Assembly: GCF_014281055.1 (NCBI RefSeq) | Contig: NZ_JACRSE010000004.1 | Coordinates: forward strand, 423,743 to 487,742 | Source: Fluviispira vulneris | GTDB taxonomy: Bacteria; Bdellovibrionota_B; Oligoflexia; Silvanigrellales; Silvanigrellaceae | Reading direction: 5' to 3' | Length of the DNA: 64,000 nucleotides | In this document: positions 56,065 to 64,000 of the stretch, piece by piece | Position numbering within the stretch: the stretch's first letter is position 1 | Layout: each line of letters begins with the position of its first letter | Notes under the pieces: generated by a model | What the model was told of the DNA's origin: nothing | The model's input: the letters and a program-made list of their open reading frames with translations, nothing else | The model's database searches: none | Position numbers and translations under genes: made by a program

Positions 56065-57213
56065 ATGAAAGTTTATCAAAATAAACTATTTATTTTATAT
56101 CTTTTAATTTCAATAGTCCATATTTCCTGCAGCAAAGGCAGCGGTGGGACTGCTTCAAATAGCTCTGAGCCACCAAAAAACATAAGTCCATCATCCGATA
56201 CAGATCGGAATAAAACAAAAGAGATAGCACCATCTATTACGAATGTCCCCATTACAGTTACAGATAAAGCGAATAGTTGCTTTGCATATATTCATTCTGA
56301 ATTGACTGGATTTTCACAAGTTATAAACGATTATAAATTAGTGTCTGGAAAAGTAGGTGGGCAAGCAGCCTCAGCTCCCGCAACAGGAGTATACGAGATA
56401 GACATCAATGGAAAAGCAAGAAAATTATTATTTAAGCAAGGGAGAAATGATGGTGAAAATATTGCAGAATATATCGCAGCCAATTTTTATGCATGCTTCC
56501 TCCAAGGTTATGGAGCGACGGTATTTTATGCTAAAAGAGATAATTCTATAAATCCCAAAATTCATATAAATAAAGATTTACATATGGATGTCTATGTTGG
56601 GACAATATTTTTTGAACAATATAATGAAATTTTTAAAATTATGGGCTTTAAAGAGAGACCAAAAATATTTGTTCTTGATATTCCAAAACTCAATAAATTC
56701 GTTCGTGAAAACTTAAATACGAATTTGGGAGAAGTGATTGCTGTTGCATTATGGTTAGGAGATTATGACACGCATACTGCAAATATAGGGACTGCTCTCG
56801 TAAAGAATAAAAAAGAATTTGTAAAGGTTGATCATGGCTGGAGTTTTGCTTATTTCAAAGATTCTATGAATTTTAAAAGTGTTCCATGGTCAGCGCTAGA
56901 AATGCATGGAAAACCGACAAATCATTTTGGTGATTACGACCGTGAAGGGTTGCTAACCAAACCAAATGGAAAATTTTTGAAAAAAATAAATGAATTAAAG
57001 TCTATCGATAAAGAATTTATTCGTCTTGTTATACAATATTCATTTGCTGAAACAGATAAATACTTCGATGACTCTGGCTATAGATCATTTGGAAAATGGA
57101 TAGGTATAAAAGAAAAAGATCTATTAAATCCTGATAAGACATTAAATAAAAATAAATTAATAGATTATTTAACAGATAAATTATATAATAGAGCTCAAGA
57201 TGGTATAAAATAA
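56065..57213 (+). CDS. Probable lipoprotein with kinase-like fold
   Basis: The 382-residue product has an N-terminal hydrophobic segment ending IVHISCSKGSGG, a likely though non-ideal lipobox, and a Ser/Pro/Asn-rich linker. The rest carries LLFKQGRNDGENIAEYIAA (possible ATP-lysine region), LGDYDTHTANIG at about 230-242 and KVDHGWSF at about 254-261. These resemble the catalytic and metal-binding loops of the PI3/4-kinase and HipA-like folds (G-D-x-D-x-H-x-x-N and D-H/F-G). An exported kinase is unusual and would suggest a host- or prey-directed effector. The fold call is tentative. AGAGGG precedes the ATG at 56065. Confidence 0.5.
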   Translation: MKVYQNKLFILYLLISIVHISCSKGSGGTASNSSEPPKNISPSSDTDRNKTKEIAPSITNVPITVTDKANSCFAYIHSELTGFSQVINDYKLVSGKVGGQAASAPATGVYEIDINGKARKLLFKQGRNDGENIAEYIAANFYACFLQGYGATVFYAKRDNSINPKIHINKDLHMDVYVGTIFFEQYNEIFKIMGFKERPKIFVLDIPKLNKFVRENLNTNLGEVIAVALWLGDYDTHTANIGTALVKNKKEFVKVDHGWSFAYFKDSMNFKSVPWSALEMHGKPTNHFGDYDREGLLTKPNGKFLKKINELKSIDKEFIRLVIQYSFAETDKYFDDSGYRSFGKWIGIKEKDLLNPDKTLNKNKLIDYLTDKLYNRAQDGIK

Positions 57214-57233
57214 TCTCATTATTTTATACCATC
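57199..57233 (+). terminator. Perfect 16-base-pair hairpin at the end of the lipoprotein gene
   Basis: GATGGTATAAAATAAT and ATTATTTTATACCATC are exact complements around a three-base loop, overlapping the last codons and stop of the gene. The U-tract after it is weak, so it may act more in mRNA stability than in termination. Confidence 0.55.
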
Positions 57234-57385
57234 TTATTAATCTCTCATTTAAAGTAAGACTGCATAGATCCTTTTTTTACTCAAATAAATTATTTAAATA
57301 AAAATATTTTAATTTGTTTTTTCAAATTAAAATTTAATGTATAGCACTTTAGACAAATATTTCTTTTAAAAAGGAGAGTCTCACA

Positions 57386-58039
57386 ATGAAAGATATAAAT
57401 GGCACAAGTGTTCTGCAAAATGCAAAAATTCTTTGGGACTTTCTTTGTGCAGGAAAATCACGAGCACAAAGTGATCTCATTGTTGCTTGTGGCTCTTATG
57501 ATTTAAGAGTTTGCGATTTTGCATGTTCACTCTTAAAAGAAGGCTATGCTGAGAAATTAGTATTCTCTGGCAATACAGGAAATTGGACCAAACATTTGTG
57601 GAATAGATCGGAAGCTGAGATTTTTTACGAAAGAGCTCTCGAACTCAATTTACCTGCAAATAAAATTTTTAGAGAAGAGAAAGCTACAAATCTTGCAGAA
57701 AACATTATATTTTCAACAAGACAGTTTCCAGATGCAAAAAATATACTATTTATAACGAAAGCAAACACAGTGCGACGACTTAGATTATCCATACCAAAAC
57801 ATAATTTAAATATAAGTTTCTACGTCGATGCTCCTGAATTTGAGTTTCCATGGGGTGTTTCCAATACAATTGGAATTTTTGGATTAATTGATGAAATGGT
57901 TGGTGATTTACATAGAATAATTGAATATCCAAAATCAGAATATCAGCTAGAATGCATTATTCCTAACGAAGTAATTGCTGCATGGGAATATTTAATAAGC
58001 AAAAAATTCGATAGGCATTTATTAACTGAAAAGAGTTAA
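57386..58039 (+). CDS. YdcF/DUF218-family protein
   Basis: The 217-residue cytoplasmic protein has ILWDFLCAGKSRAQSDLIVACGSYD, a LVFSGNTGNW segment, NRSEAEIFYERALELNLP, EEKATNLAENI and NILFITKANTVRRLRL. These are the conserved blocks of the DUF218 (YdcF/ElyC) family, a Rossmann-like fold that in YdcF binds S-adenosylmethionine. The biochemical role is not established. AAAGGAGAG lies upstream of the ATG. There is no membrane anchor, unlike ElyC or SanA. Confidence 0.8.
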   Translation: MKDINGTSVLQNAKILWDFLCAGKSRAQSDLIVACGSYDLRVCDFACSLLKEGYAEKLVFSGNTGNWTKHLWNRSEAEIFYERALELNLPANKIFREEKATNLAENIIFSTRQFPDAKNILFITKANTVRRLRLSIPKHNLNISFYVDAPEFEFPWGVSNTIGIFGLIDEMVGDLHRIIEYPKSEYQLECIIPNEVIAAWEYLISKKFDRHLLTEKS

Positions 58040-58240
58040 ACTAAAATTTTTTAATCTACAAAATGAATTTATCTTTTTATAATTCTTTATATTCTTCTTT
58101 CCAAGTTGATCTTAAGTTCATCATGAAATAAAATATTTTTGAGAAATAATTTGATCAAAGAACATACATTTTGAGAAAATAAAAAATTAAGACTTTGCTT
58201 ATTTTGCTCATTGATAGAAACATTTTTGGAGGAAACACGT

Positions 58241-58807
58241 ATGAGATATATGCTAAAAAATATCTTCTTTTTATTGATAGCCTTCACTTTACAAAATGTG
58301 TATGCAAGCACCTTGTTCAACAATTTAAATAGCACACCAAACACTACAAACATATTTAGGATAAATGTCTGGTCAGCATACCAATTCACAATTGATAAAA
58401 TTTCTATAATCGATTCTGTAGAATTGGATGTTGATCAAAATTCCTTCAATGGTTTTTCACAACTACCAACTGCAAAATTTCGAGTTTATTTAGATAATAA
58501 CGATAATATCGGCAATCCAGTCACATTAGGTACAGCAACTGATAGTATTAGCGCATATATCCCATATAGTGATAATAATAAGTTGAATGCCTTTTTTAAA
58601 GGAGCTAGCATCGTTCTTCTACAACCAGGTAAATATTGGATTGTATTCACTAATGATGCAGCTAATGTCGATTATTTTGTCTTAACTAAATTTACACCAA
58701 GTGCAATTGGCATGTCCTTTACTGGAAAAGCAGGATACGTAGGAAGTATTACTTATAATGGATACATTCCACATATAAAAATTGATGGAAGCACTCTTTC
58801 TCCTTAA
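58241..58807 (+). CDS. Secreted beta-rich protein
   Basis: The 188-residue product has a signal peptide (IFFLLIAFTLQNVYA) after GGAGGAAAC, which fixes the start at 58241 over the ORF start at 58211. The mature domain is beta-rich, with IIDSVELDVDQNSF, FRVYLDNNDNIGNPVTLG, ASIVLLQPGKYWIVFTND and YFVLTKFTPSAIG. That pattern resembles the choice-of-anchor extracellular domains with a jelly-roll-like fold. No anchor signal follows. Role unknown; an extracellular adhesive or matrix function is only a guess. Confidence 0.6.
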   Translation: MRYMLKNIFFLLIAFTLQNVYASTLFNNLNSTPNTTNIFRINVWSAYQFTIDKISIIDSVELDVDQNSFNGFSQLPTAKFRVYLDNNDNIGNPVTLGTATDSISAYIPYSDNNKLNAFFKGASIVLLQPGKYWIVFTNDAANVDYFVLTKFTPSAIGMSFTGKAGYVGSITYNGYIPHIKIDGSTLSP

Positions 58808-58907
58808 TTGTTCATGTCTAAAATATTCAACTTCAAGTATATCATAAATTTCTTTTTGATAATTTTTGATATATAAAAAAACTCTTTGAGCTGATGGAGT
58901 TGATATT

Positions 58908-59312
58908 ATGCAAACAATGAGTTTACTGAATCGTATTGAAATCGCTATTAAATGGACAGACCTAGATCCATATAACCACTTAAACAATTCAAAATACTTT
59001 GATTTTATGACAGAGGCACGTTCGCGCATATTTTATGAGTGTACACAAAAGAATAAAACTCAACTTATCATTCATGAATGTAACATAGTTTTTAAAAAAC
59101 CATATTATTATCCAAATAATATTATCATTGAGCAATTTGTAGAAAATGTCTCTGGGGCAAGTTTTGAATTAAAGTACATTTTTAAGTCACCCCAAAGTGA
59201 CAATATAGAGCATGCTGAAGCTAAAGTAAAAATGGTATCATTTGATCCAGAAAAAAATAGAGTATGTCGCATACCCCAGGAATATTTGAAAATTTTAAAT
59301 CAATCCATTTGA
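58908..59312 (+). CDS. 4HBT-family acyl-CoA thioesterase
   Basis: The 134-residue hotdog-fold protein has KWTDLDPYNHLNNSKYFDFMTEAR, where the Asp of D-x-D/N-x-x-x-H-x-x-N is the catalytic acid and the helix start follows, and a C-terminal strand FELKYIFKSP. It hydrolyses acyl-CoA to free CoA and acid, with a substrate that cannot be told from this. GGAG lies nine bases before the ATG. It stands alone between two unrelated genes. Confidence 0.85.
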   Translation: MQTMSLLNRIEIAIKWTDLDPYNHLNNSKYFDFMTEARSRIFYECTQKNKTQLIIHECNIVFKKPYYYPNNIIIEQFVENVSGASFELKYIFKSPQSDNIEHAEAKVKMVSFDPEKNRVCRIPQEYLKILNQSI

Positions 59313-59591
59313 ATATTTTTAAGAATTTTTGTTCATTTTATAGAGGATATCGAATAAATGTAAATTTGAGTCTACATTTCCATAAGATATAATTCCTCCG
59401 AACACTATTTAATTCATACAAATTTTTCATATGTAGATCCCTTTAGTTAAATAAAAATTTCATATGCCACTCCCAAATTCAGAGTTATCGTTACAAATAT
59501 TCAACTTTCATGATATGACACTGATTGTTTTGGTAACTTAAGTCTCTGTTACTTAAAAAATTAATTTAAAATCATTTAAGGCGAAAGAATT

Positions 59592-60338
59592 ATGGTACTT
59601 TTTAATAAAATTACAGGTTGGCATTCTAATCAACAATTTTTTAAAACTGATTTCATTAAGCTAAGCGGAAAAAAATTAACTGATTTTCCAATATATCTTA
59701 CAAAATTTCCTAAAAAATTTCCGCCATATATCAATTTAAATTGCGATTTTTTCTTTCAAGAGAAAGTAAATACGTGTGGTGACACAAGTGTTCAAATGCT
59801 AGCTTCATTTCAAATGCTTGATTTTGGCACAAGCACAGCTTTAATTACACAGCTCAAAAGCATTAATAGCCTACTTTCTAAAAAACGTGGAATTCTTGCC
59901 GGTGTTTCTGATGATGATTTGCAAAATGTTGGATTGAATACAGTTAACTTACCAAATCAAATTCGAAATAATATGAATCATTTCTGTTCTTGGGTTGCAT
60001 ACGCACTTTATTACTAAGGACCGCTTATATCAACGATAAATATCTGCTATGGTAAAGTTCCTCATGCAGTTGTTATTAAAGGTATAGAAAATCAAACTCT
60101 GTTGATACATGATCCTTGGCGAGGCGCGAATCAATACATCCATTATAAAAATTTCTTAAAAATTTTTCCTGAATATTGCGAATCTTTTCTATATCTACCT
60201 AATGAAAAATTAAATAAAATATACCCATCCCGTGAATCTGATTTAATAACAAATCTATCTTCTCCATTTTATATGGATGATCCAAAAATTGTTCCTTTAT
60301 ACAAACCTTCTTCTCTTTTAAGACCAATATTTGTTTAA
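59592..60338 (+). pseudogene. Papain-like (C39-type) cysteine peptidase with in-frame TAA
   Basis: The first 141 codons encode LNCDFFFQEKVNTCGDTSVQM with catalytic Cys62, then a TAA at 60015-60017. The same frame continues GPLISTINICYGKVPHAVV (candidate catalytic His) and LLIHDPWRGA (candidate Asp) to the TAA at 60336. So the stop falls between the catalytic Cys and His of one peptidase of about 248 residues. The truncated form lacks two of three catalytic residues. The lesion is a single codon; CAA to TAA would explain it. No signal peptide is visible; it may have been an effector or a processing protease. Confidence 0.75.
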
Positions 60339-60407
60339 ATATTGTCGTGATTATTAATTTTGTTAATTGTAAAAAGAATTCCTTTTTTCCGCTCTAAATA
60401 ATCAAAC

Positions 60408-61637
60408 TTAGCCAATCCAAGCCCCCCTTGCATAACGTGTCCACCAATAAATAAAAAATCCTAAAGAATAAACAAAGTAAATTAATAGAATAACCAATCG
60501 AACTTTTTTAGAAAATATTTCAAGAATTCTACCAATGACATAATAGAAAAGAGGAATTGCAAATATAAATCGTGATGTGCTAAAAAAACGATCATAACTC
60601 AAAAATTGAATCGCACTGTGTGCACACGAAAAAAGCAAAGCAAGCCAAAAAATGATGTCCACTTTTTTTACACTGCCAGTATCATATTCAAGAGCAAATA
60701 GTGATTTTTTTTTGATTGTAAAAATCAGTGCTATTAATAAGAATATTAGTGGAAACCAAAATGCCTGAAGATCCCAATTCAAAACATTGTCGGATCCTCC
60801 GACAGATATAGGTGAAAAAATCACATCCCAATGTAGTCCTAATACTCTATCCCATGAATTTTGAGCTCTATAAGATGCTAAGAGGCCATATCCTTTCCAG
60901 AGAGAAAAGAGTGCATAGATTAAATAGCCTAAAAACATAGATAGGAGTGTATAAATTAATACAGTCATTGATTTTATATAATTTTTCTCAAATTTCCAAA
61001 TTAAAAATAGAGTCACCAATGTTGAAATAAGAAATGGTGCAAAGATCGGTCTTGTTAGTCCTAAAGCAAAACTCACAAGACATATTATAAAGTAATTTGA
61101 ATTAAAATATATAGAATTTTTTTTATCTATATTTTCATTTAATATTTTTTTTATAAAATAAAGCCAGAGACTGAATTCAAGTGTCGCTAAGCTCTCTGTA
61201 TAGCCTATACTATGAAAAATCGATAGTGGATTAAATACAAAACAGAGATATAGTAATAAAGCCGTACTTTTATCAAAAGATTTTTTTAAACATAGCCAAA
61301 AGAAAGGAAGAGATAGGCAAAAAATAAAAAAAGCTGAAAAATTGGCAACTCGCATATAATTAGAAGTCGATAAAACAGTAGCTATTCCCTTTATTATTAA
61401 TGGCCATAAAGGATACATAGCAAAATCAGAAATAGAATTATATCCATTTTTAGCTAAGCTAATATAAATATCTATATCATTAAATGATTTTTCTAATAAA
61501 AAGAATTTTTCAAATCCATCAGGCTTAATGAAACCGAGCATAATGGATGTAATAATAAAATAGAAGATAACTGAATATATCAAAATATTAAATGATTTCC
61601 ATTTTTCAATTCTTTTAAAAATTTTATCAAATGACAT
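60408..61637 (-). CDS. Multi-pass membrane protein, PIG-V-like mannosyltransferase
   Basis: The 409-residue protein has about nine to ten hydrophobic helices. Segments FAMYPLWPLIIKG, FNPLSIFHSIGYTESLATLEF and GLTRPIFAPFL match the bacterial PIG-V-like (GT-C) family, in which the first luminal loop, after DIDIYISLAKNGYN, carries the acidic catalytic residue. Such enzymes use polyprenyl-phosphate sugars to glycosylate envelope components. AAAGGAAAA precedes the ATG. The substrate is unknown and the GT-C call is moderate. Confidence 0.6.
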   Translation of the reverse strand: MSFDKIFKRIEKWKSFNILIYSVIFYFIITSIMLGFIKPDGFEKFFLLEKSFNDIDIYISLAKNGYNSISDFAMYPLWPLIIKGIATVLSTSNYMRVANFSAFFIFCLSLPFFWLCLKKSFDKSTALLLYLCFVFNPLSIFHSIGYTESLATLEFSLWLYFIKKILNENIDKKNSIYFNSNYFIICLVSFALGLTRPIFAPFLISTLVTLFLIWKFEKNYIKSMTVLIYTLLSMFLGYLIYALFSLWKGYGLLASYRAQNSWDRVLGLHWDVIFSPISVGGSDNVLNWDLQAFWFPLIFLLIALIFTIKKKSLFALEYDTGSVKKVDIIFWLALLFSCAHSAIQFLSYDRFFSTSRFIFAIPLFYYVIGRILEIFSKKVRLVILLIYFVYSLGFFIYWWTRYARGAWIG

Positions 61638-61855
61638 AATTTTCCTTTAATTTTTATTAGAAATTTATTTCTTTATCTTCTTAGTTTATTACTCTTTTTT
61701 TATTTGGTAAACAAGTCAAGTTTATATTTTGGCAATCACTAATTAAAATGTTCAAATTTTGAAAACAATGAATACAGCTATAAGTTGACAATTCAAAAAA
61801 TCATGTTTACATATACTTTAAATTAAAACATACAAATTGAGGTATAAAACTACTG

Positions 61856-62725
61856 ATGAAAGATAATAATCAATATTTCGTAAATAATTTTTTAAAATTT
61901 TTAGATCAAGGTTCCACTTTAGTTAACGTTGGCGTTTTTGATGCTGCATCAGCTGCAGTAGCTGCAAAATTTCCTGAGACAAAAGGATTATTTATCAGTG
62001 GACTCGGTTACACATATTCACAATATGCATGGCCTGATGTTGGATTAATCAATGCAAATGAGATTATAAATGCTGCTAAAATTATACGATCGAATCATCC
62101 TAATTTATTTTTGACATGCGACATCGATTCAGGATTTGGAGGAAAAGAGCAATTAAGAAGAACTTGTACTGAACTAAAAAACTTAGGCGTTTCCGCCATC
62201 CAGTTTGAAGATCAAACATTAGATGATAAGGTCTGTGGCCATTTAGCAAACAAAAAGATTCGTCCATTAGAGGAATCTATTGAACGGCTCACCATTGCTC
62301 TCGAAAGCTCTTACCCTGTTCAAGTCATTGCCCGTACCGATTCATCACTCAAAAATGAAGAAGCCTTTAAGCGATTGGATGCCTTTATAAAGGTAGGTGC
62401 AAAGATTGTTCTTGTTGATGGTATAGATGAATCTGAATTGCAAGATGTTATAAAATTCGTAAACAAAAGAGCACATATAATGGTCAATATCGTAGAAGGA
62501 GGAAAAATAAAACAACACTCCGTTGACTATTTTCAAAAATTAGGCGTGTCTATTGTCAATTTGAGTGTACCTCTTCTCTTTACAGCGATGCATTCTATGA
62601 ATGAAAAAATGAAGTCTATGATAAGAAATAACTGGGCAGAAAATGCAGAAAATAAAATGGCGTTATATTCTATAAATGAAATTATGACTCAAAATTATAA
62701 TAACTTTTTAGGTAATAAAAAATAA
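61856..62725 (+). CDS. Isocitrate lyase/PEP mutase-family enzyme
   Basis: The 289-residue protein has a TIM-barrel of the ICL/PEP mutase superfamily. It shows NVGVFDAASAAVAAKFP, FISGLGYTYSQYAWPDVG, TCDIDSGFGG (metal-binding Asp), IQFEDQTLDDKVCGHLANK with the K/V-C-G-H catalytic loop, VIARTDSS and VNIVEGGK. This subfamily cleaves or rearranges C-C or C-P bonds of 2-oxo or 3-hydroxy acids, for example 2-methylisocitrate or phosphonopyruvate. Without partners such as ppd or prp genes nearby, the substrate is open. GAGG lies upstream of the ATG. Confidence 0.82.
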   Translation: MKDNNQYFVNNFLKFLDQGSTLVNVGVFDAASAAVAAKFPETKGLFISGLGYTYSQYAWPDVGLINANEIINAAKIIRSNHPNLFLTCDIDSGFGGKEQLRRTCTELKNLGVSAIQFEDQTLDDKVCGHLANKKIRPLEESIERLTIALESSYPVQVIARTDSSLKNEEAFKRLDAFIKVGAKIVLVDGIDESELQDVIKFVNKRAHIMVNIVEGGKIKQHSVDYFQKLGVSIVNLSVPLLFTAMHSMNEKMKSMIRNNWAENAENKMALYSINEIMTQNYNNFLGNKK

Positions 62726-62743
62726 AAACTTAACTTAATCTTA

Positions 62744-62779
62744 AAGAGGTCGCAGGTTCAAGTCCTGACGCTCCGACCA
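62744..62779 (+). other. 3' fragment of a tRNA-Pro gene (probable attachment-site remnant)
   Basis: The plus strand carries a T arm (GCAGG-TTCAAGT-CCTGA), a 3' acceptor strand CGCTCCG, discriminator A and CCA, but no 5' half, anticodon or D arm. G at position 72 with A73 fits tRNA-Pro, whose first pair is C1-G72. One T-stem pair is a mismatch (G49-A65), so the copy has drifted. Such 3' tRNA ends are left when an integrase-mediated element inserts in a tRNA gene. Confidence 0.7.
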
Positions 62780-62811
62780 TTTATTACCATTATATTTTTA
62801 TTTCCGATTTA

Positions 62812-63459
62812 CTATAAAAGCTTTTCTTGATTCTGCTTTTTAATATCACTCATTGCTGAACTTGTTACCTTTTGTACGGCAGCATTGAACGGAAGAGAAA
62901 TCATACCTTTTTTGAATTCATTCTCAGAACTCCACTTCCAAGTTAAAGTTTTTAAATTCAATAAACCCATATGAGAATTAAACTCTTTTAAAAACGCATA
63001 TGATTCTTCATCAGTTGAAACAGTTGCAAAAGCAATTGAATAATCTCCATACTTTTCACTGATTGTTTTTAAAAACTTTTCTGCAGGTGTTCCTTTTAAC
63101 TTTACAATACTTTCTTTTTTATCCTCTGCTATCATATTTTTCGCTATAATATTAATCGATTCTAATGAGAATGGAATTTCTTTTAAAACTGCATACGGGA
63201 GAGGAATAACATTTTCCTTTCCAATATTATTCGCCCAAATGAGAGCAAAATTAGCATCAAGAAGTGGACTATTAAACGTTTTATTAGTCATGCTAATAAC
63301 GGGCATAACAAGAACTTTAGAATTTGATATTGAAACATTTTTATTTATTGCAATTTTTGCTTTGCTCGGTTCACCCGATAGAGACGCGCAAGAGTTTAAA
63401 AATAAAGCGGAGCAAAGGGATAACAGAACGCTGGATTTCATAAAACTTGAATTTTTCAT
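62812..63459 (-). CDS. Putative lipoprotein of unknown function
   Basis: The 215-residue product has a signal peptide with lipobox LNSC (VLLSLCSALFLNSCASLSG), so it is probably acylated and envelope-bound. The mature domain has KVLVMPVISMTNKTFNSPLLDANFA, VIPLPYAVLKEIP and YGDYSIAFATVSTDEESY, a pattern seen in lipoproteins that probably bind partner proteins or the cell wall. Start at 63459 is chosen for AGGAG six bases upstream. It runs convergent to the PEP mutase-family gene. No known family was assigned. Confidence 0.7.
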   Translation of the reverse strand: MKNSSFMKSSVLLSLCSALFLNSCASLSGEPSKAKIAINKNVSISNSKVLVMPVISMTNKTFNSPLLDANFALIWANNIGKENVIPLPYAVLKEIPFSLESINIIAKNMIAEDKKESIVKLKGTPAEKFLKTISEKYGDYSIAFATVSTDEESYAFLKEFNSHMGLLNLKTLTWKWSSENEFKKGMISLPFNAAVQKVTSSAMSDIKKQNQEKLL

Positions 63460-63650
63460 TCGCACTCCTAACGGACAACTCATTTATTAAGATTGATTTC
63501 AAATTAAATATAATAATTATTTGTTATTGTCAAATATTTTATTTCATCTTAAAAATAAAGAAAATTTGCTATAATGATATGCTTAATAATTAAACTTTAA
63601 ATTATAATAATATCTGAATGCATGAAAATATTTCATTAAATTAATTATAA

Positions 63651-63683
63651 AAAAAAGCCCCTCGGTAAAAACCGAGGGGCTTT
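63651..63683 (-). terminator. Intrinsic terminator of the rRNA operon
   Basis: AAAGCCCCTCGG and CCGAGGGGCTTT form a 12-base-pair stem after the 5S 3' end, with T residues following on the minus strand. The stem is unlike that of the orphan 5S copy, but the layout is the same. Confidence 0.9.
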
Positions 63684-63693
63684 AAAATTAAAA

Positions 63694-63807
63694 GGCTGCA
63701 CAGAGCTACTCTCCCACACTTAAGAGTGCAGTACCATTGCCGCATACGGGCTTGACTTCGGAGTTCGGAATGGGATCCGGTATTTCCCCGTCGCAATCAG
63801 CACAGCC
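63694..63807 (-). rRNA. rrf: 5S ribosomal RNA of the rRNA operon
   Basis: The minus strand encodes a complete 5S rRNA nearly identical to the orphan copy; only one base differs (63745). It lies about 95 bases after the 23S 3' end, the normal order in an rRNA operon. Confidence 0.95.
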
Positions 63808-63901
63808 AAAGCGAAAGCGAAAAACTAAGATAGAAGAAGAGAGATAATAAGAAGAAGAAAGAAAGTAAAGGAGAAAAGCGTATAAGTTAAGTGATATTTT
63901 T

Positions 63902-64000
63902 CTCAAGCCGTCAGGGCGATTAGTAATGGTTAGCTGAACGCCTCGCAGCGCTTACACATCCATCCTATCGAACTTGTCGTCTTCAAGTGCCCTGTGAGAT
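63902..64000 (-). rRNA. rrl: 23S ribosomal RNA, 3' end (cut by window edge)
   Basis: The minus strand from the edge shows the conserved 23S 3' end: a GAAGACGAC segment, GATGTGTAAGCGC, GCGTTCAGCTAACC and TAATCGCCCTGACGG. The rest of the operon lies beyond the window. Confidence 0.92.

Noticed and set aside
43966..60017. Reassignment of TAA as a sense codon
   Set aside because: Many intact genes in the window end at TAA at the expected family length, so three internal TAA codons are better read as mutations.
1..64000. CRISPR arrays, prophage structural genes, complete insertion sequences and replication origins
   Set aside because: No spaced direct repeats, phage gene sets, IS terminal repeats or DnaA-box clusters were seen by eye.

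Overview
The window is low-GC bacterial chromosome from a Gram-negative organism. Evidence includes lipoproteins and Sec signal peptides, a SCO1-type cytochrome oxidase chaperone, c-type cytochromes, a chemotaxis operon and the conserved rpsU-dnaG-rpoD order. The base composition, the lysine-rich extension of RpoD, and the load of secreted proteins and toxins would fit the Silvanigrellales/Oligoflexia part of Bdellovibrionota. That placement is an inference; no taxonomic marker was compared. The 23S rRNA 3' end at the right edge would settle it.

Layout. 1-12 kb is mostly housekeeping: ackA (cut by the left edge), a secreted transglutaminase-elicitor-like protein, proC, a SCO1 protein, fusA, a small cytochrome c, an orphan sugar-binding protein, and a hom-metX-metB operon behind a SAM-I riboswitch. 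12.5-31 kb is accessory: three tandem secreted paralogues; a SagB-type oxidoreductase preceded by a 24-residue peptide gene and an intergenic terminator (a possible RiPP locus); an L-2-hydroxyglutarate oxidase-like gene; a pertussis-toxin-S1-like ADP-ribosyltransferase joined to a beta-trefoil; several decayed genes; a DUF2235/Tle1-like lipase; a frameshifted ABC-2 exporter; and a secreted haem protein with a large unknown partner. 31.6-43.4 kb is the information-processing core: rho, rocD, folB, rpoD, dnaG, rpsU and an ABC exporter. 43.8-46.3 kb holds a broken membrane coiled-coil gene, a VWA protein, an orphan 5S rRNA gene and a degraded HigB/HigA-type module. 46.4-52.8 kb is a cheA-cheW-mcp-cheRB operon. 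52.9-55.6 kb is a split D-lactate-dehydrogenase-like flavoprotein/iron-sulfur pair. 56-63.5 kb is accessory again: a kinase-like lipoprotein, a YdcF-like protein, a thioesterase, a broken papain-like peptidase, a GT-C-like membrane protein, a PEP mutase/isocitrate lyase-family enzyme, a tRNA-Pro 3' fragment that looks like an attachment site, and a lipoprotein. The window ends in a minus-strand rRNA operon (5S, then the 3' end of 23S).

How the genes connect. proC and rocD together make proline from ornithine. hom, metX and metB form the homoserine-to-cystathionine branch under SAM control. The che genes form one translationally coupled signalling unit without a visible cheY. The two strongest structural oddities are (1) DnaG, about 1,030 residues long, which carries a complete but catalytically degenerate second copy of its polymerase core ahead of the active one, and (2) the 24-codon peptide / terminator / SagB arrangement. 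Three otherwise readable genes are each interrupted by one in-frame TAA, which points to ongoing gene decay.
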